Assembly: GCF_026262505.1 (NCBI RefSeq)
Contig: NC_067206.1
Location: forward strand, 33,805,896 to 33,869,895
Direction: 5' to 3'
DNA from: Trichomonas vaginalis G3
Lineage: Eukaryota > Parabasalia > Trichomonadida > Trichomonadidae
Length of the DNA: 64,000 nt
Shown here: positions 50,249 to 60,965 of the stretch, one piece after another
Layout of the letters: each line of letters starts with the position of its first letter
Numbering within the stretch: the first letter of the stretch is position 1
Translations under genes and position numbers: made by a program
The notes under the pieces: model-generated
Told to the model about the DNA's origin: nothing
The model's input: only the letters and a program-made list of their open reading frames with translations
Database searches by the model: none

Positions 50249-50562
50249 TTCATAAAATTGTCAAAAAAACTGTTTGTCACATTATTTGTATGGAAATTGC
50301 TTTAATTCTAATTCTTCTATTGAAATGTTATATCTTAAAATTAAGGTCAGGTAATGTGCATACTATTTCTTTCGATATTCAATGAATTGATACATCATAA
50401 AATGTAATTTGGGAAGAACTGTCTGTAATTGTTCATATAATGTCTTGTTCGGTTTGGAAGTCATTAACTAATTGTTTTTGCTAAGAGTTGATTGGGTTCA
50501 ATTAATTTCTTGCTTCGGAAATTTCTTTTAGAAACTCCTTGTTGAGAGGAATCAGAATTGCT

Positions 50563-50607
50563 ATGAAAACTATCATTCTCATCTTGATGTTCTTGTCTGC
50601 ATGCAAG
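50563..50607 (+). other. orphan signal-peptide leader, inverted relative to the Pmp body
   Basis: ATG, MKTIILILMFLSACK, then TAA. The homologous downstream region is shared with the 48.6-kb leader. Inverting 50216-50607 would place AAG against AGAAAGTC of the body (50208-50215) in frame, giving LSACK-RKSTEQDNDPWN. Confidence 0.5.
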
Positions 50608-51220
50608 TAATGTAACAATTCGTAATCTCTTTTTTCTCGGTAAGTTTTAATTTCTGAATTCTTGATATAAATTGAAGGATTTGCAATATCATATATCTAC
50701 TAATCTGCACGTTAACGAATTATGAACGAATGAAATGATTTAAAACAAGCAACCCAGCATATTGTTGCTATTTAATGATTTTTCGTTATTATTTTAGGTA
50801 AGCTTGAGGAGAATAGGTGGCCTGGTGGTTTTTAGTAGCAATAATCAATTCAACTGTATAGATAATCGATAGGTGCTGTTCTCTTTTTGGTTTTAATTAA
50901 ATTGTGATGTTTACAGTGGATACATTTTCTGACAATGTAAGAGTATATTTCTTCGTAAATGTAATCATATATTATTCAAGAATATGAAAGAATTTGGCTG
51001 GAAATTTCAATTAGTTAATTGAAAAATTGAGAACGTAGCCTCGAAGAAGAAGTCCAACACTTAGTAGCAATAAATAGGGACCAATATTTATAAAGTTCTA
51101 ACTAGCTTATTCTATGGAATATGTTCTCAGAGAATACAATTTTAAGATCTTGATAGCCCGTATCAAATGTGCTGCACGCCGATAAAATGTTTTTTTATAA
51201 CTGATATTCAAAACGTTTAG
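50608..51220. other. intergenic region, duplicated from 48655-49000
   Basis: About the first 350 bp align with sequence after the 48.6-kb leader (shared AAATTGAAGGATTTG, TGAAATGAT). The rest is the upstream region of the next gene. No gene. Confidence 0.5.
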
Positions 51221-54058
51221 ATGGGTGGATTTAGGGATTTTTTAACTATTCCATTCCCAGAAATAGATCTAAGCGAACAATTAAATGCAGAATTGTCTCG
51301 TCTCAAGACTATTGAGATGTTTTCTTCAGTAACTCCCCAAGATTTACCAATTAAAGTTGGTGTTGGTCAATACAGTCTCAAAAAGATATTTAGCGACTTA
51401 TTTACTATAAATATATCTGTTGAAAGAATCAGAGCTGAAAAGGCGGCAAAATTAATCTTTACTGCATCAGATGAATTGGTTTCATTCGAAAAAGCTACAA
51501 TAGCTGAATTAGACATTTCAAAACTTGATGGATTCCTTAATTCTTTGGGCAATTCAAACACTGATTACTTAGAACAACTTCAACTTTTAATTTTACCATT
51601 TCTTTTGAGAGTTCCAATCGAGCAATTAAACAATGAATCATTAGGTCGAATTTTAAATACATTAAAAAAGTTTAACAGAAAATCAATTTTTATTCAAGCA
51701 TTAAATATCAGAACTACCATATTTCATCTTGAAAAACAAATTTCCCTAGATGCGACAATCTCAACCTGCCTGAAAACAATTACTACTTCGTTACATAAGA
51801 TTTATGATTCAAATTATTGCGATTCAATCATTCCTATTATATGCAATATGTTAGTGCCCCAAATTTTTAAGGCCTGCAGAGAAGTTTTCGGTCGCGAAAA
51901 TATAAATCTCATTGAAAAAATCGAATGTCAAGTTTATCTTCCAGTAATTTTAGGATCAATCGCAGCATATTATCCACTAGCACTACGCAATACAGAATGG
52001 GCGAAATTATGTGAATATTTCGCTCAAAATTCTGATTTTAAGCGCCAAGTCTACCCAGGCCACGACTTTTTCATTAATTACCCTGAAAAAGTCCAGTCCA
52101 ACATGGTTGCTGAAAATATCATCGCTCTAATGTTCTCTTTTGCCTACTTTTACAAATTATCTCCAAATAATCCAGAAAATGACCTTTACATTTCATGCCT
52201 TCGAGCTATTTGCACCAAGAACCAAGTCGGCCAGCACGCTGTTGCTCGTTCTTTATACACAATGACGAAATTTAGCAAATTCAAACCGAAAGTTGACCTT
52301 TTCCTCAAAATTATTAAAAAAGACGACAACGCGGCCATTCTTTATATCAACATGATGCGAGATAACTACACAGAAACCCCAATTAAGCTTGAACAAAATT
52401 TAAATCTTGGTGAAATTCTTTCGGAAAAGTTCGCAGGATCGAACAACGTCCTTCTTCGTAAATCTATTAAGCAGATCTGCTGCATGACCAAGCCAAATTT
52501 CAGTTCCCAAGCCGATATCGTCTCAATTACGAGATCATTAGAATGTATCTTAGGAAAAAGCATCTATGAGGTCTATTGCATCGCCAAATCCGAAAATTTG
52601 TATAGTTTCTTGGACCAATACATCATTAATTTGCTCAAAAACGGAACAATTTTCAAAGATTTTCGGACAATTCCTGTAATTTGCCATCTTTGCACTTGTT
52701 ACCTCACTCTCTTTGCAAAGACAGTTGCTAAATCACAGAATGTATCATTGGGATTCGATGCAAAGCTTGTTTTGATGATTTATGACACAATTGCAGTTAC
52801 ATCTGAGCCAATTATCACAGAAGCCAAATCTTATACCAGTTTATCAGCTTCTAATTATGTAGAAAGGATGAAAATCGCTTCATTGATCAAAGGAATCCGT
52901 ACCCAATTTTTCCATTACGCTATTTTGCTTTGTACGTACGAATTTCCTTCATTAAGGTTCGCATTGTTACTCTTGCTATATGATACATTGGATTATTCCA
53001 TTGACAGCTCTCTGGATCAGTTTACAGACATTTTTGACAAAATTATTCCTTGGAATTTGAAATTATTCAAGTCTGAGAGCCCATACATATCCAGCCTTGG
53101 ATGTGACTTACTCATAAAGCTCGTAAATCACACTCCTGTTGGAAAATGCAACTTCATTTCGATTGATTTGTTTACAAGCGTTGATAAGGCCTTCAAATCG
53201 TTTATTAAAACCCCGGACAAGGAAAGAAAATTATTGAGGATCTTCTCAAACCTCACAAGACTCTTTTCTTGTCCGAATGTGAAAACTTCATTTTTACATG
53301 AGAAGGATATCAACAAATTCATCGTAATTTGTTACTCCATTCTCTCTACATCGATCATGATGGAGCACCAGGAGCTCGCGCACTTCAGTTTCGACATTCT
53401 TTCCGTATTATGCAGTTATGAGATAACAATTATACCTCATGCGCCTGCAAAGTTCCGGAAAATCTATGATACAGTCGATGCTGATAATTATCTACCAATT
53501 GTAAAGAAAATTGGCAAGATTATCGAAGGATTTGCAAATGTTTCACCTTTGATACTCATCCATGCTTTGAAGATGATGCTGTTCATTTGCCAATCGGAAT
53601 TCTTCGTTGATGTCTTCATGAAAATGAACTTTTCCATTGATTTAGAGGCAATTGCGAAAAATGAGAAGTTCCAAGAGACTTTCATGCAGATCAGTTCACT
53701 GGCCATCCAAATTACAACTGAACTTGCGGAATTTGATACTTCATACGCAAAACGTTTTATTAAATTTGAAAAAATTGAATCGAAGTTGACAAACTTCCCA
53801 GAAGGAGTGGCGCTCAAACAGAAACTTGATTCAGGTGATAGGAAACTGGTTCTCGAGTTCCAATTGAAGGAATTACAAGAATTTCCGAAATTCAGAAAGA
53901 CTGTGGAAAGCCACAAGATGGCTATTGCTGCAGCACCAAAGTTCAGACCATTAAACGGTGCTCCAATGGTTCTTCGCATGATAAATCCACGAGATGACTT
54001 TTATCTCGGAGAGGTTCATTTTGCTGCAAGAACTGAAGAACAAACTGTAATAGAATAA
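51221..54058 (+). CDS. large helical-repeat protein of unknown function
   Basis: A 945-residue protein from the ATG (MGGFRDFLTIPFPEIDLSEQ). It is predicted helical throughout, with HEAT/ARM-like alternation of amphipathic helices, and has no signal peptide, membrane segment or catalytic motif. The C-terminal 60 residues are basic (VESHKMAIAAAPKFRPLNGAP) and end acidic. Karyopherins and nucleoporin-like or dynein-associated scaffolds have this look, but I find no diagnostic motif and give no function. Confidence 0.75.
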   Translation: MGGFRDFLTIPFPEIDLSEQLNAELSRLKTIEMFSSVTPQDLPIKVGVGQYSLKKIFSDLFTINISVERIRAEKAAKLIFTASDELVSFEKATIAELDISKLDGFLNSLGNSNTDYLEQLQLLILPFLLRVPIEQLNNESLGRILNTLKKFNRKSIFIQALNIRTTIFHLEKQISLDATISTCLKTITTSLHKIYDSNYCDSIIPIICNMLVPQIFKACREVFGRENINLIEKIECQVYLPVILGSIAAYYPLALRNTEWAKLCEYFAQNSDFKRQVYPGHDFFINYPEKVQSNMVAENIIALMFSFAYFYKLSPNNPENDLYISCLRAICTKNQVGQHAVARSLYTMTKFSKFKPKVDLFLKIIKKDDNAAILYINMMRDNYTETPIKLEQNLNLGEILSEKFAGSNNVLLRKSIKQICCMTKPNFSSQADIVSITRSLECILGKSIYEVYCIAKSENLYSFLDQYIINLLKNGTIFKDFRTIPVICHLCTCYLTLFAKTVAKSQNVSLGFDAKLVLMIYDTIAVTSEPIITEAKSYTSLSASNYVERMKIASLIKGIRTQFFHYAILLCTYEFPSLRFALLLLLYDTLDYSIDSSLDQFTDIFDKIIPWNLKLFKSESPYISSLGCDLLIKLVNHTPVGKCNFISIDLFTSVDKAFKSFIKTPDKERKLLRIFSNLTRLFSCPNVKTSFLHEKDINKFIVICYSILSTSIMMEHQELAHFSFDILSVLCSYEITIIPHAPAKFRKIYDTVDADNYLPIVKKIGKIIEGFANVSPLILIHALKMMLFICQSEFFVDVFMKMNFSIDLEAIAKNEKFQETFMQISSLAIQITTELAEFDTSYAKRFIKFEKIESKLTNFPEGVALKQKLDSGDRKLVLEFQLKELQEFPKFRKTVESHKMAIAAAPKFRPLNGAPMVLRMINPRDDFYLGEVHFAARTEEQTVIE

Positions 54059-54731
54059 ACTTATTTTTTATATTAGCCTTATAATTTATTAATTTATGTC
54101 TAAATATTTAAACAAAATTTAAGATAAACTTATTTGTGTTAGCATATCAATATAGATGTTTCATTAGATACGTTTTCCAATTAAATTTCTAGTGGTTCCA
54201 TCCCACTTATCGTGACTTATTCTCGATATCTCTTTATATTCATGATTAATAGTAAAAATGAAGGTCTAATATTAATATATCCGAATATCTATGAGCTTTT
54301 ATTGCTGGAAATCAATGTTACCTTGATTCAAATTTTTTGCTCCATTTGATTTCGCATAATATGCGAATGTGGATAGGAAATTTCTGATATGCAAGATGCG
54401 TATATAATAGATACTTATATCTCATCGAACATGTTGGATATTTTTAACCGGCCATTAATAAATGATCGGAATTTCAAAAAATCTCTGTTAAGAACAGTAA
54501 GTTTTACTAACAAGCATTACGAAATCGACACAAAATTTTTCTCCATTCAATCTGCGGATGCAGAAATTTGAGAAAAAATCATGGAAAATTTTGCTGCATA
54601 TGATACATGCATCCCGAGAGGCATGTTTTACATGATTTCAGTGAGATAAGTAACCAGACAAATATTTTTAGTTCACTTTTCATTCGAATACATAAAAAAG
54701 TGACATGTGATTGTTCAGCCACTTATCTTCA
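54059..54731. other. spacer upstream of the Aha1-like gene
   Basis: No gene seen. AAAAAAGTGACATG lies about 35 bases before the ATG at 54732, another copy of the recurrent AAAAGTGAC word. Confidence 0.35.
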
Positions 54732-55175
54732 ATGAGTACTTGGAACGTTGAAAACTATCATTGGGAAGAACATAACTGCAACAAGTGGGCCACACAGCGC
54801 TTACAAGAGCTCGCCTCCAACGTAAAGGTCGACGGCTGGGAGTTTACAGACATTTCTTTCTCTGGCATCGAAGCTAGCCGCTCTATTCGTAAGAACCGTG
54901 AAATCAGATCATTCGAATTCACCTTCGACTGCAAGTTCAAGCATAACGGCATGGAAGGCAAGATTAAATTCATGGACGTTTCTAATGATGCTATAGATTC
55001 AATTGACGATTGGGAGTACGAACTCACATTCACAGGTGAGAGTGCTAAGAAGACTGCAGCTGAAAAGAAGGTTATTCGTGCTGATGCTGAGAAGGATGCT
55101 GCTAAGGCCTTCCGTAACTGCTTCGATGCTTTCTCTAAGGAATTCATGGCTCTTCCATCAGAGTTGCATCACTAA
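54732..55175 (+). CDS. Aha1 N-domain protein (Hsp90 co-chaperone, Hch1-like)
   Basis: A 147-residue protein from the ATG (MSTWNVENYHWEEHNCNKWA); the upstream frame starts TTG. The opening WNVxNYHWEExNCxxWAxxRLxEL is the signature of the Aha1 N-domain, which binds the middle domain of Hsp90 and stimulates its ATPase. The rest (KIKFMDVSNDAIDS, DWEYELTFTGE) fits the beta sheet of the fold. Metazoan Aha1 (about 338 residues) has a second C-terminal domain, absent here as in yeast Hch1. Codons are relatively C-rich, suggesting good expression. Cytosolic. Confidence 0.85.
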   Translation: MSTWNVENYHWEEHNCNKWATQRLQELASNVKVDGWEFTDISFSGIEASRSIRKNREIRSFEFTFDCKFKHNGMEGKIKFMDVSNDAIDSIDDWEYELTFTGESAKKTAAEKKVIRADAEKDAAKAFRNCFDAFSKEFMALPSELHH

Positions 55176-55278
55176 ATTTCTTTTTTTTCTTTACTATGAT
55201 AAATAATTTCTTTTTGAAACTATTTTTCTTTGTATTAAGCATCAGATGAGAACATTTTCATGAACCATAGATATATAA

Positions 55279-56508
55279 TCAGTCAATTTTGCTTCCTATG
55301 AATAATAAGCCAAATAATTTGACCAAAATGAAAGAAAATGTTACAGCAAATATCATTCCTGCTAGAAATACCTTAATGATGTTCTCTTTCGTGTATAAAG
55401 AAGAATCATCCATCTTTCTAAAATCTTGGTATCCAAACATTTCTTTTTGTTCAGAAACAGACCATTTCAAGTCAATATCGATGTCTGAATTGAATGTGAA
55501 ATGAACAACCTTTGGATTTGGATCTCCTTTCACTGCTTTTGAAATTTCTTCATCAATTTGGGTTTTCAAGATTGCTAAAGGCGATCCGTAGTAAGCTCTT
55601 ATCGTATAACTGTTAGATCTATCGTTCTTTGCAAACAAACAATCTGAAATCTTGCCAATAACAGGAACAGTGTAAATAAGTATACAAGAAGCAACAACAT
55701 TCTCTGAACTCTGATGGGAATTCTTGTAGAATATGGTATTGAATACTTCTATAGATAAAGGATCACGAACAACTAAACATCCGTTATGAATATCAGCTTT
55801 GTTCTCAGCAAATATCACATATTTGATCATGGTCTTACCTTTTTCTGTTTCCATGGATCCTACGCATGCTGTAGCATGTGATTTAGTGACATTATTCCGT
55901 AGAAAATCAAAAGGTTGGTCGCTAGTTCTGTAAATTGTTCCGAAAAGGTTCGCTTTGTTTTTGTTGAAAATAGTATCGGTAATATTCGTAATTGCTTTTG
56001 CTGCACGAATTGAAATGGCTGCAGCTTGTTCTTGAGCAGAATTATCAAAGAAAGTGCAAAAATGGGCTTCTATTTCTGAAGTGGTGAAAATTGCGCCACC
56101 AAAAGATCCTTGATTTTGGGCAAATAAACAATTAAGTAATTTTATCGGTTTTGTTGTATGAATTGCCGTGCCATTACGTAATTGGTTCTTGTTATTTCTA
56201 AATACGCAATCTCTGAGAAATGCAGAGTCCTGGCTAATTGAGACACCATTTCTATTAAAATGTTCTCCTAAAAATCGAGAAGTTTGATCAAGAGCAATGC
56301 ATGTATCGATAAATTTAGAAAATTTGGAGTTCGATATTTGCAATTTCATGTTAGAATTTTGCGAATAGATGAAATTTGATAAAGATTTCGAAATTTGAAG
56401 ATGAGAAAATGTAGAAATCGTATAACTGTTGAGTTGCGAGGACGAAAACATAGGTGAATTTGATAATCCTTGGAGCGTGAGTCTTGTTAAAGTGAGATTT
56501 TTACTCAT
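55279..56508 (-). CDS. Pmp-like surface protein with C-terminal membrane anchor
   Basis: A 409-residue protein from the ATG (MSKNLTLTRLTLQGLSNS). Parallel beta-helix rungs include the classical Pmp motif CLFAQNQGSFGGAIFTTS, then CTFFDNSAQEQAAAI, TIFNKNKANLFGTIYR, VIFAENKADIHNG and CLFAKNDRSN. A single membrane segment near residues 381-404 (VFLAGMIFAVTFSFILVKLFG) is followed by a short tail (GSKID). No signal peptide is visible at this start, so an upstream leader may be missing. It is more distant from the other Pmp loci here and closer to the chlamydial-type GGAI proteins described in Trichomonas. Confidence 0.75.
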   Translation of the reverse strand: MSKNLTLTRLTLQGLSNSPMFSSSQLNSYTISTFSHLQISKSLSNFIYSQNSNMKLQISNSKFSKFIDTCIALDQTSRFLGEHFNRNGVSISQDSAFLRDCVFRNNKNQLRNGTAIHTTKPIKLLNCLFAQNQGSFGGAIFTTSEIEAHFCTFFDNSAQEQAAAISIRAAKAITNITDTIFNKNKANLFGTIYRTSDQPFDFLRNNVTKSHATACVGSMETEKGKTMIKYVIFAENKADIHNGCLVVRDPLSIEVFNTIFYKNSHQSSENVVASCILIYTVPVIGKISDCLFAKNDRSNSYTIRAYYGSPLAILKTQIDEEISKAVKGDPNPKVVHFTFNSDIDIDLKWSVSEQKEMFGYQDFRKMDDSSLYTKENIIKVFLAGMIFAVTFSFILVKLFGLLFIGSKID

Positions 56509-56526
56509 CTTTCCCTCCAAGAAAAA

Positions 56527-56537
56527 AATGATAATGA
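56527..56537 (-). promoter_or_regulatory. two overlapping initiator-like TCATT sites
   Basis: TCATTATCATT reads upstream of the anchored Pmp gene, 19-29 bases before its ATG. Confidence 0.4.
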
Positions 56538-57494
56538 AAAAATAATTTGAAAAATCTCAATATTTTTATTCATTTTTAGATTTTTGAAATATTTTTGGAA
56601 TTTTTCGAAAATATTTTATCTATCATTTTTATTATAATTAGATACTTGCTATTATTCTTCCATTAAGAAGCCTAAAACCGAAAATTGAAAAATAAATATA
56701 CTCAATAAAGCTAATCTGAGCGATTATCTGAAAGATATCATACTTTTCCGATGAAAAAATAATACCGTGACTGACCTCATTCAGAAGCTTCCATGATAGT
56801 CGTGAAAGATCGGTTTCCCAAAATTGAAATCTTCATATTATTTAAACTTTTAAATCAGCAATGATTGCTCTATCTATTTCCCATTCACAGTGTAAAGGTA
56901 CATGCACGAGACTTCCCAACGATAGATTTTCAAATAAATAGGATATTTAGAATCAGTAGGCTCCAAATATGAATAATATGATCTTATTTTGAAAAGTTAT
57001 TAAGATAATAAAAAGATTTGTGAATTATATTTTAATTTCCCTAATTTTTATCAATTAATCATCAAATTATGATTTATATATCAAATGTAATTTCAAATAG
57101 AAGTAAAAATCAATATTCATATTCTGTATTTTAAATTGAAGTATTATTGGAGCTTTTGAATGTAACTATACCATTTCCAGCTTACATGAATATGATCCAT
57201 TATGTAGTATCCAGTTTCTCAGCTAAATAAGAGATTTGAATTTTAACTTTTGAGGATTTGACTGAAAATAGTATAATGAAAATGAGTCATTACAGAAATA
57301 TTTTATATTCAATAAACCTTTTTTCGTAAATGAGAGTTCTTATCTTTTATCAAAAATCGCAAGAAGTCTCTTGAAAATCTTGGAGTTCCTTAAGAAACGA
57401 TATTATTCAAGATGCGTGTCGAGACAATTTAATCAAATTAATCAGAAATCGAAGCAAAACCTCACATTTATTAATAATTTTAAGTAAGATTTAA
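56538..57494. other. intergenic AT-rich region
   Basis: No gene or element recognised before the 57.5-kb repeat. Confidence 0.35.
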
Positions 57495-58714
57495 AATTCA
57501 AGATTAGAATGTCTACTGAATGCTAACAAATACGAATAAAATCTCATCTCTCGACTAGGATATTAATATGAAACAGGTTTTCGTTTAAATCTAATATAAA
57601 AATGAATAAAAACTCAACTTTTACATTTTTTATTCAAGTATTTTACTAATATTGATCATGGTTTATCAATACTTAGTACTATCTTTTTTGAAACAAATGA
57701 GAATAAGGATGATATTTGTGATTTTAAATAATTTTTTAAGATTCGTCTTTAATTCATCACATTGTGAGATGTATAAAGCATTCCCATAACTCATTCTGCT
57801 TAATTGATCAATTCAAAATTCCAAAAAAAATTCAAAAATTCAAAAATGAAAATCAAAAATCTGATTTTTCTCTTGAAAAAATCAATTACAAAAAAAATTT
57901 AGAAAATAAAAGTATTGTATAATTAGCCAAATCGTCAAATTAACACGTTTTTACTCATAAAAAACACCTAATTTTTGATTTTGATATCATATTTGATAAA
58001 ATGTCATTTAGGAGTTGATATAATGTCATCATTGTTGATGAAAATATTAATACTATAACAAAATTCTTATTTTAAGATAGTAAAATAATAACGTTTTTAT
58101 TTCAACAACAACAAGTAAATAGATGAATGGATACGTACTGTATTCGCATAAATGTAGTAACTATCATCTAGATTTGAGTTATGAATATTCCAATCAAAAT
58201 GTATAAATTTGAAATCAGAAATATCCAAAGATTATGTGAGGCACTGTACACTAATTATAGAGGTAATTTTAATTCATAAGTAACTTATATAATAAAACCG
58301 ATTTTTAATTTCTTATTGCAATAATTTCCTCAAATCTTAGTAACTTTTTCTATATTCAAGTCATTTGAATATGTATCATAAGGTAAGTAAAAAACCAAAA
58401 TTACGAGGAATTCTGTCGTTGCATTTTGGAGTTGAAAAATTTCGATTTTTAATGTGGGATTTTAGCATGTGTAATCTTGTTCTTATCTCAACGCGAGGGT
58501 ATAGCTGCAGTATGATTTAAATTAAAGAAGTTGAACTTAAATTGAATAATGCTGGAGAATAACTGACAATGCAACTAATTGTATATTACAAGATAGTTGC
58601 CAATTGGAGTAATAAATTATTCTGCATCAATCATTTCTTTCGTTTCTGGCATGGCGAGCAGAAAGAAAGCGATCAGTAACCCTAGGAAAAAAGAAGAGGG
58701 GTGTCACTTTTCAT
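57495..58714 (-). repeat. diverged 1.2-kb repeat, arm 2 (inverted partner at 39119-40332)
   Basis: Same element as 39119-40332 in opposite orientation, with many small indels. It ends at GTCACTTTTCAT just before the Rab gene promoter, so the initiator-like word is part of the repeat end. Confidence 0.75.
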
Positions 58715-58725
58715 GAATGTACCTT

Positions 58726-58730
58726 TCACA
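58726..58730 (+). promoter_or_regulatory. initiator TCACA of the Rab gene
   Basis: Fits TCA-Y-(T/A). It is 7 bases before an upstream ATG (58738) and 43 before the ATG used for the Rab frame. Confidence 0.45.
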
Positions 58731-58773
58731 GTGTATAATGGCAAAGGTAAGTGAATTGGATCAAAAGTGACAG

Positions 58774-59352
58774 ATGAATATCACCAATAGAATCCCTGAG
58801 TTCAAAATTATTTTTGTCGGTGATGCAAGCGTTGGAAAGACAAGTGTAATCATGAGATATCAACATAATTTGTTTACAAGTGAATTTCAAAGCACTGTTG
58901 GCGTTGCATTTGTCACAAAACAGGTCACGACAAGTTTTGGAGCAGCAACACTGAACATATGGGATACAGCTGGCCAAGAGAGATACAAAAGTTTAGTTCC
59001 TATGTACTCAAGAAGCGCTACTGCTGCTGTTATCGTGTTTGACGTCAATGATGACCAGAGTTTTAAGTCTCTTCCTCAATGGTTGGAACAGTTGAAGCAA
59101 GGACTGCCTGCAAACTGCACTTTATTCCTCGTTGGCAATAAAATCGATTTACAACCAGATTATGAACGAGCTGAAGCAATTGAATTTGCTGAGCAGAACC
59201 ACTTACGCATATTCTTTGTTTCTGCACTCACAGGAGCTGGTGTACAGGAGTTATTCAACGATATTATCCAAACAATTCCTTCAAAGAAATATAACGCTAC
59301 AACAGAAACAATTCCAGTCGAAGGTTCAAATAACAGCTCAGGCTGCTGCTAA
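58774..59352 (+). CDS. Rab-family small GTPase
   Basis: A 192-residue protein. All G motifs are present: GDASVGKTS (16-24), switch I threonine in STVGVAF, WDTAGQERY, NKID and SAL, with a C-terminal GCC double cysteine for geranylgeranylation. It looks like the Rab5/6/21/22 group involved in endosomal or Golgi traffic, but the subfamily is uncertain. An upstream ATG-GCA-AAG at 58738-58746 followed by GTAAGT and, 27 bases later, CAG directly before this ATG could be a first exon and mini-intron, adding MAK to the N-terminus. Without splicing, that ATG is a short upstream frame. Confidence 0.9.
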   Translation: MNITNRIPEFKIIFVGDASVGKTSVIMRYQHNLFTSEFQSTVGVAFVTKQVTTSFGAATLNIWDTAGQERYKSLVPMYSRSATAAVIVFDVNDDQSFKSLPQWLEQLKQGLPANCTLFLVGNKIDLQPDYERAEAIEFAEQNHLRIFFVSALTGAGVQELFNDIIQTIPSKKYNATTETIPVEGSNNSSGCC

Positions 59353-59684
59353 TTTTACTATTACATTACAAATTAATTCCTTATAAGAATTATTTTTTTT
59401 GCTTACAATTATTTCTTCGTAAAATGTTTGTCTATCTCTTTCTATTATTAAGTTTGTATTTATTTCGGATTTTCTCATAATAGAAACAAAGTTATATATT
59501 GATGGAGACAAAATACAACGAAAAGATCACTTTAAAGATTGAGAGTAAGTTATCTATCCATTACAATGCCCAATTATTACAAAAACATCCATTAAAATGT
59601 TGTAAATTGAGAAAGAATTTGGATAATTTTGAGAAAAACCAAAAAATAGAATTGAAAGATAGATAAAATAACAATATTTGCTAT
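59353..59684. other. spacer between convergent genes
   Basis: AT-rich, no gene seen. Confidence 0.35.
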
Positions 59685-60704
59685 TTATGAGTTTTCTAAG
59701 TTCATAATACATTCCAATGATAAATTGAAAGCACAATTTTCTTCATTTTTACGACCTTTCATATTTAAAGAAGGAAATAACACAAGGTCTACTGAAACAG
59801 GGTAATCTGCCTCACATTTACCTAACGAAAGAAGATGAAGAGTAAAGTTAAACGATGATGAACTAATTTTATCAGAATAGACTGTTGCATTAGAGCTGCT
59901 TACAGATAAATCATCTCCAGTGCAGTTTATTATAGTAATAATCCCGCCTTGATATGCACCGAAAGTATTTTCTGCGACATTTTTCAAAAAAATGCATTCA
60001 GAGACAGTAACGACTGATAATTCAACGGAGGATATAAGACCTCTATATAAATTATGATTAACACAGGTATTATTTTTGAAGATCGATCTTTTAACAAATG
60101 AATCTGGAGTATTCTTATGCATCATGCAAACACAGCTGGCTTCAGTGATATCATTAGAAATGAAACAACAAAAGTTGACAATCACTGGGCTAGATTCAAA
60201 ATAATAACCCGCGTTGTCATGACACACAGAAAAAGAATTATTCGTCGATTTAAGACATTGCTCCCCATTGCAATGATATATAGCAGACTTCCCTGTTTTG
60301 TCATGACCGCATTGATAGAGAGAGCCTAAATTAACGAAATTTTTATTTGTTTTTTCTTGAACAGATGTAAATGAATACTTTCCATTGTTTGGTGTGTAGC
60401 ATTTAATGGAACAGAATCGATCTTGGACAATTGAACTGTTGCAATTAAAGTAGATACAGCCGCCATCTCCTTTATTTTGGGAAATATTTGTATAAGTACG
60501 TATCGAATGTAGTAGTTTAATAGAATTAATACTGCAGTTAATAATGTTGTCGGTAAAATTAATGAAATTCGAAGCGTAAAGAAAGTAATTTTGAGAAATT
60601 GCAGGTTTTTCATTGGTTTCAATATGTGTGTATCGTTTAACTGGGAATCCGAAGTACTTTTGCCATATTTCATTAGGAAAGTTAGCTTTCTGGAAGGCTA
60701 AATT
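59685..60704 (-). pseudogene. Pmp-like beta-helix protein without a start codon
   Basis: One frame is open from just after a stop at 60705 to 59685 (339 codons). It reads NEIWQKYFGFPVKRY, DGGCIYFNCNSSIVQDRFC, IKCYTPNNGKYSFTS, then rungs RSIFKNNTC and SECIFLKNVAENTFGAYQGG, the same order of motifs as the 28-50 kb family. There is no methionine near the N-terminus (the first ATG is about residue 157) and no leader. It is either 5'-truncated or needs an unseen upstream exon. It ends without a membrane segment. Confidence 0.65.
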
Positions 60705-60965
60705 TTATAAATAAAGAGAGATTTATATTGAAATAAAAGAACATAGCTTAGAGATACGACAAATAAGACAAAAAACTTTATTGAAACGATACGTAAATGA
60801 TTTTTCAGATGTAATTCAGTGAAATACAGAAGTCTTTTGTCTAATTAAGTGAGACTTACTTATCTTATCACATGAAATCACATAATGAGTTGATAATTTA
60901 TGTGAAATATTGAGATAAGAACAAAAATATGAAAAAAATTAAAGAGATTCTTGAACAAAACAATA

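Noticed and set aside
60326-60673. 115-codon minus-strand frame with a hydrophobic stretch
   Set aside because: It overlaps the Pmp frame in another phase; the Pmp phase shows conserved family motifs and this one does not.
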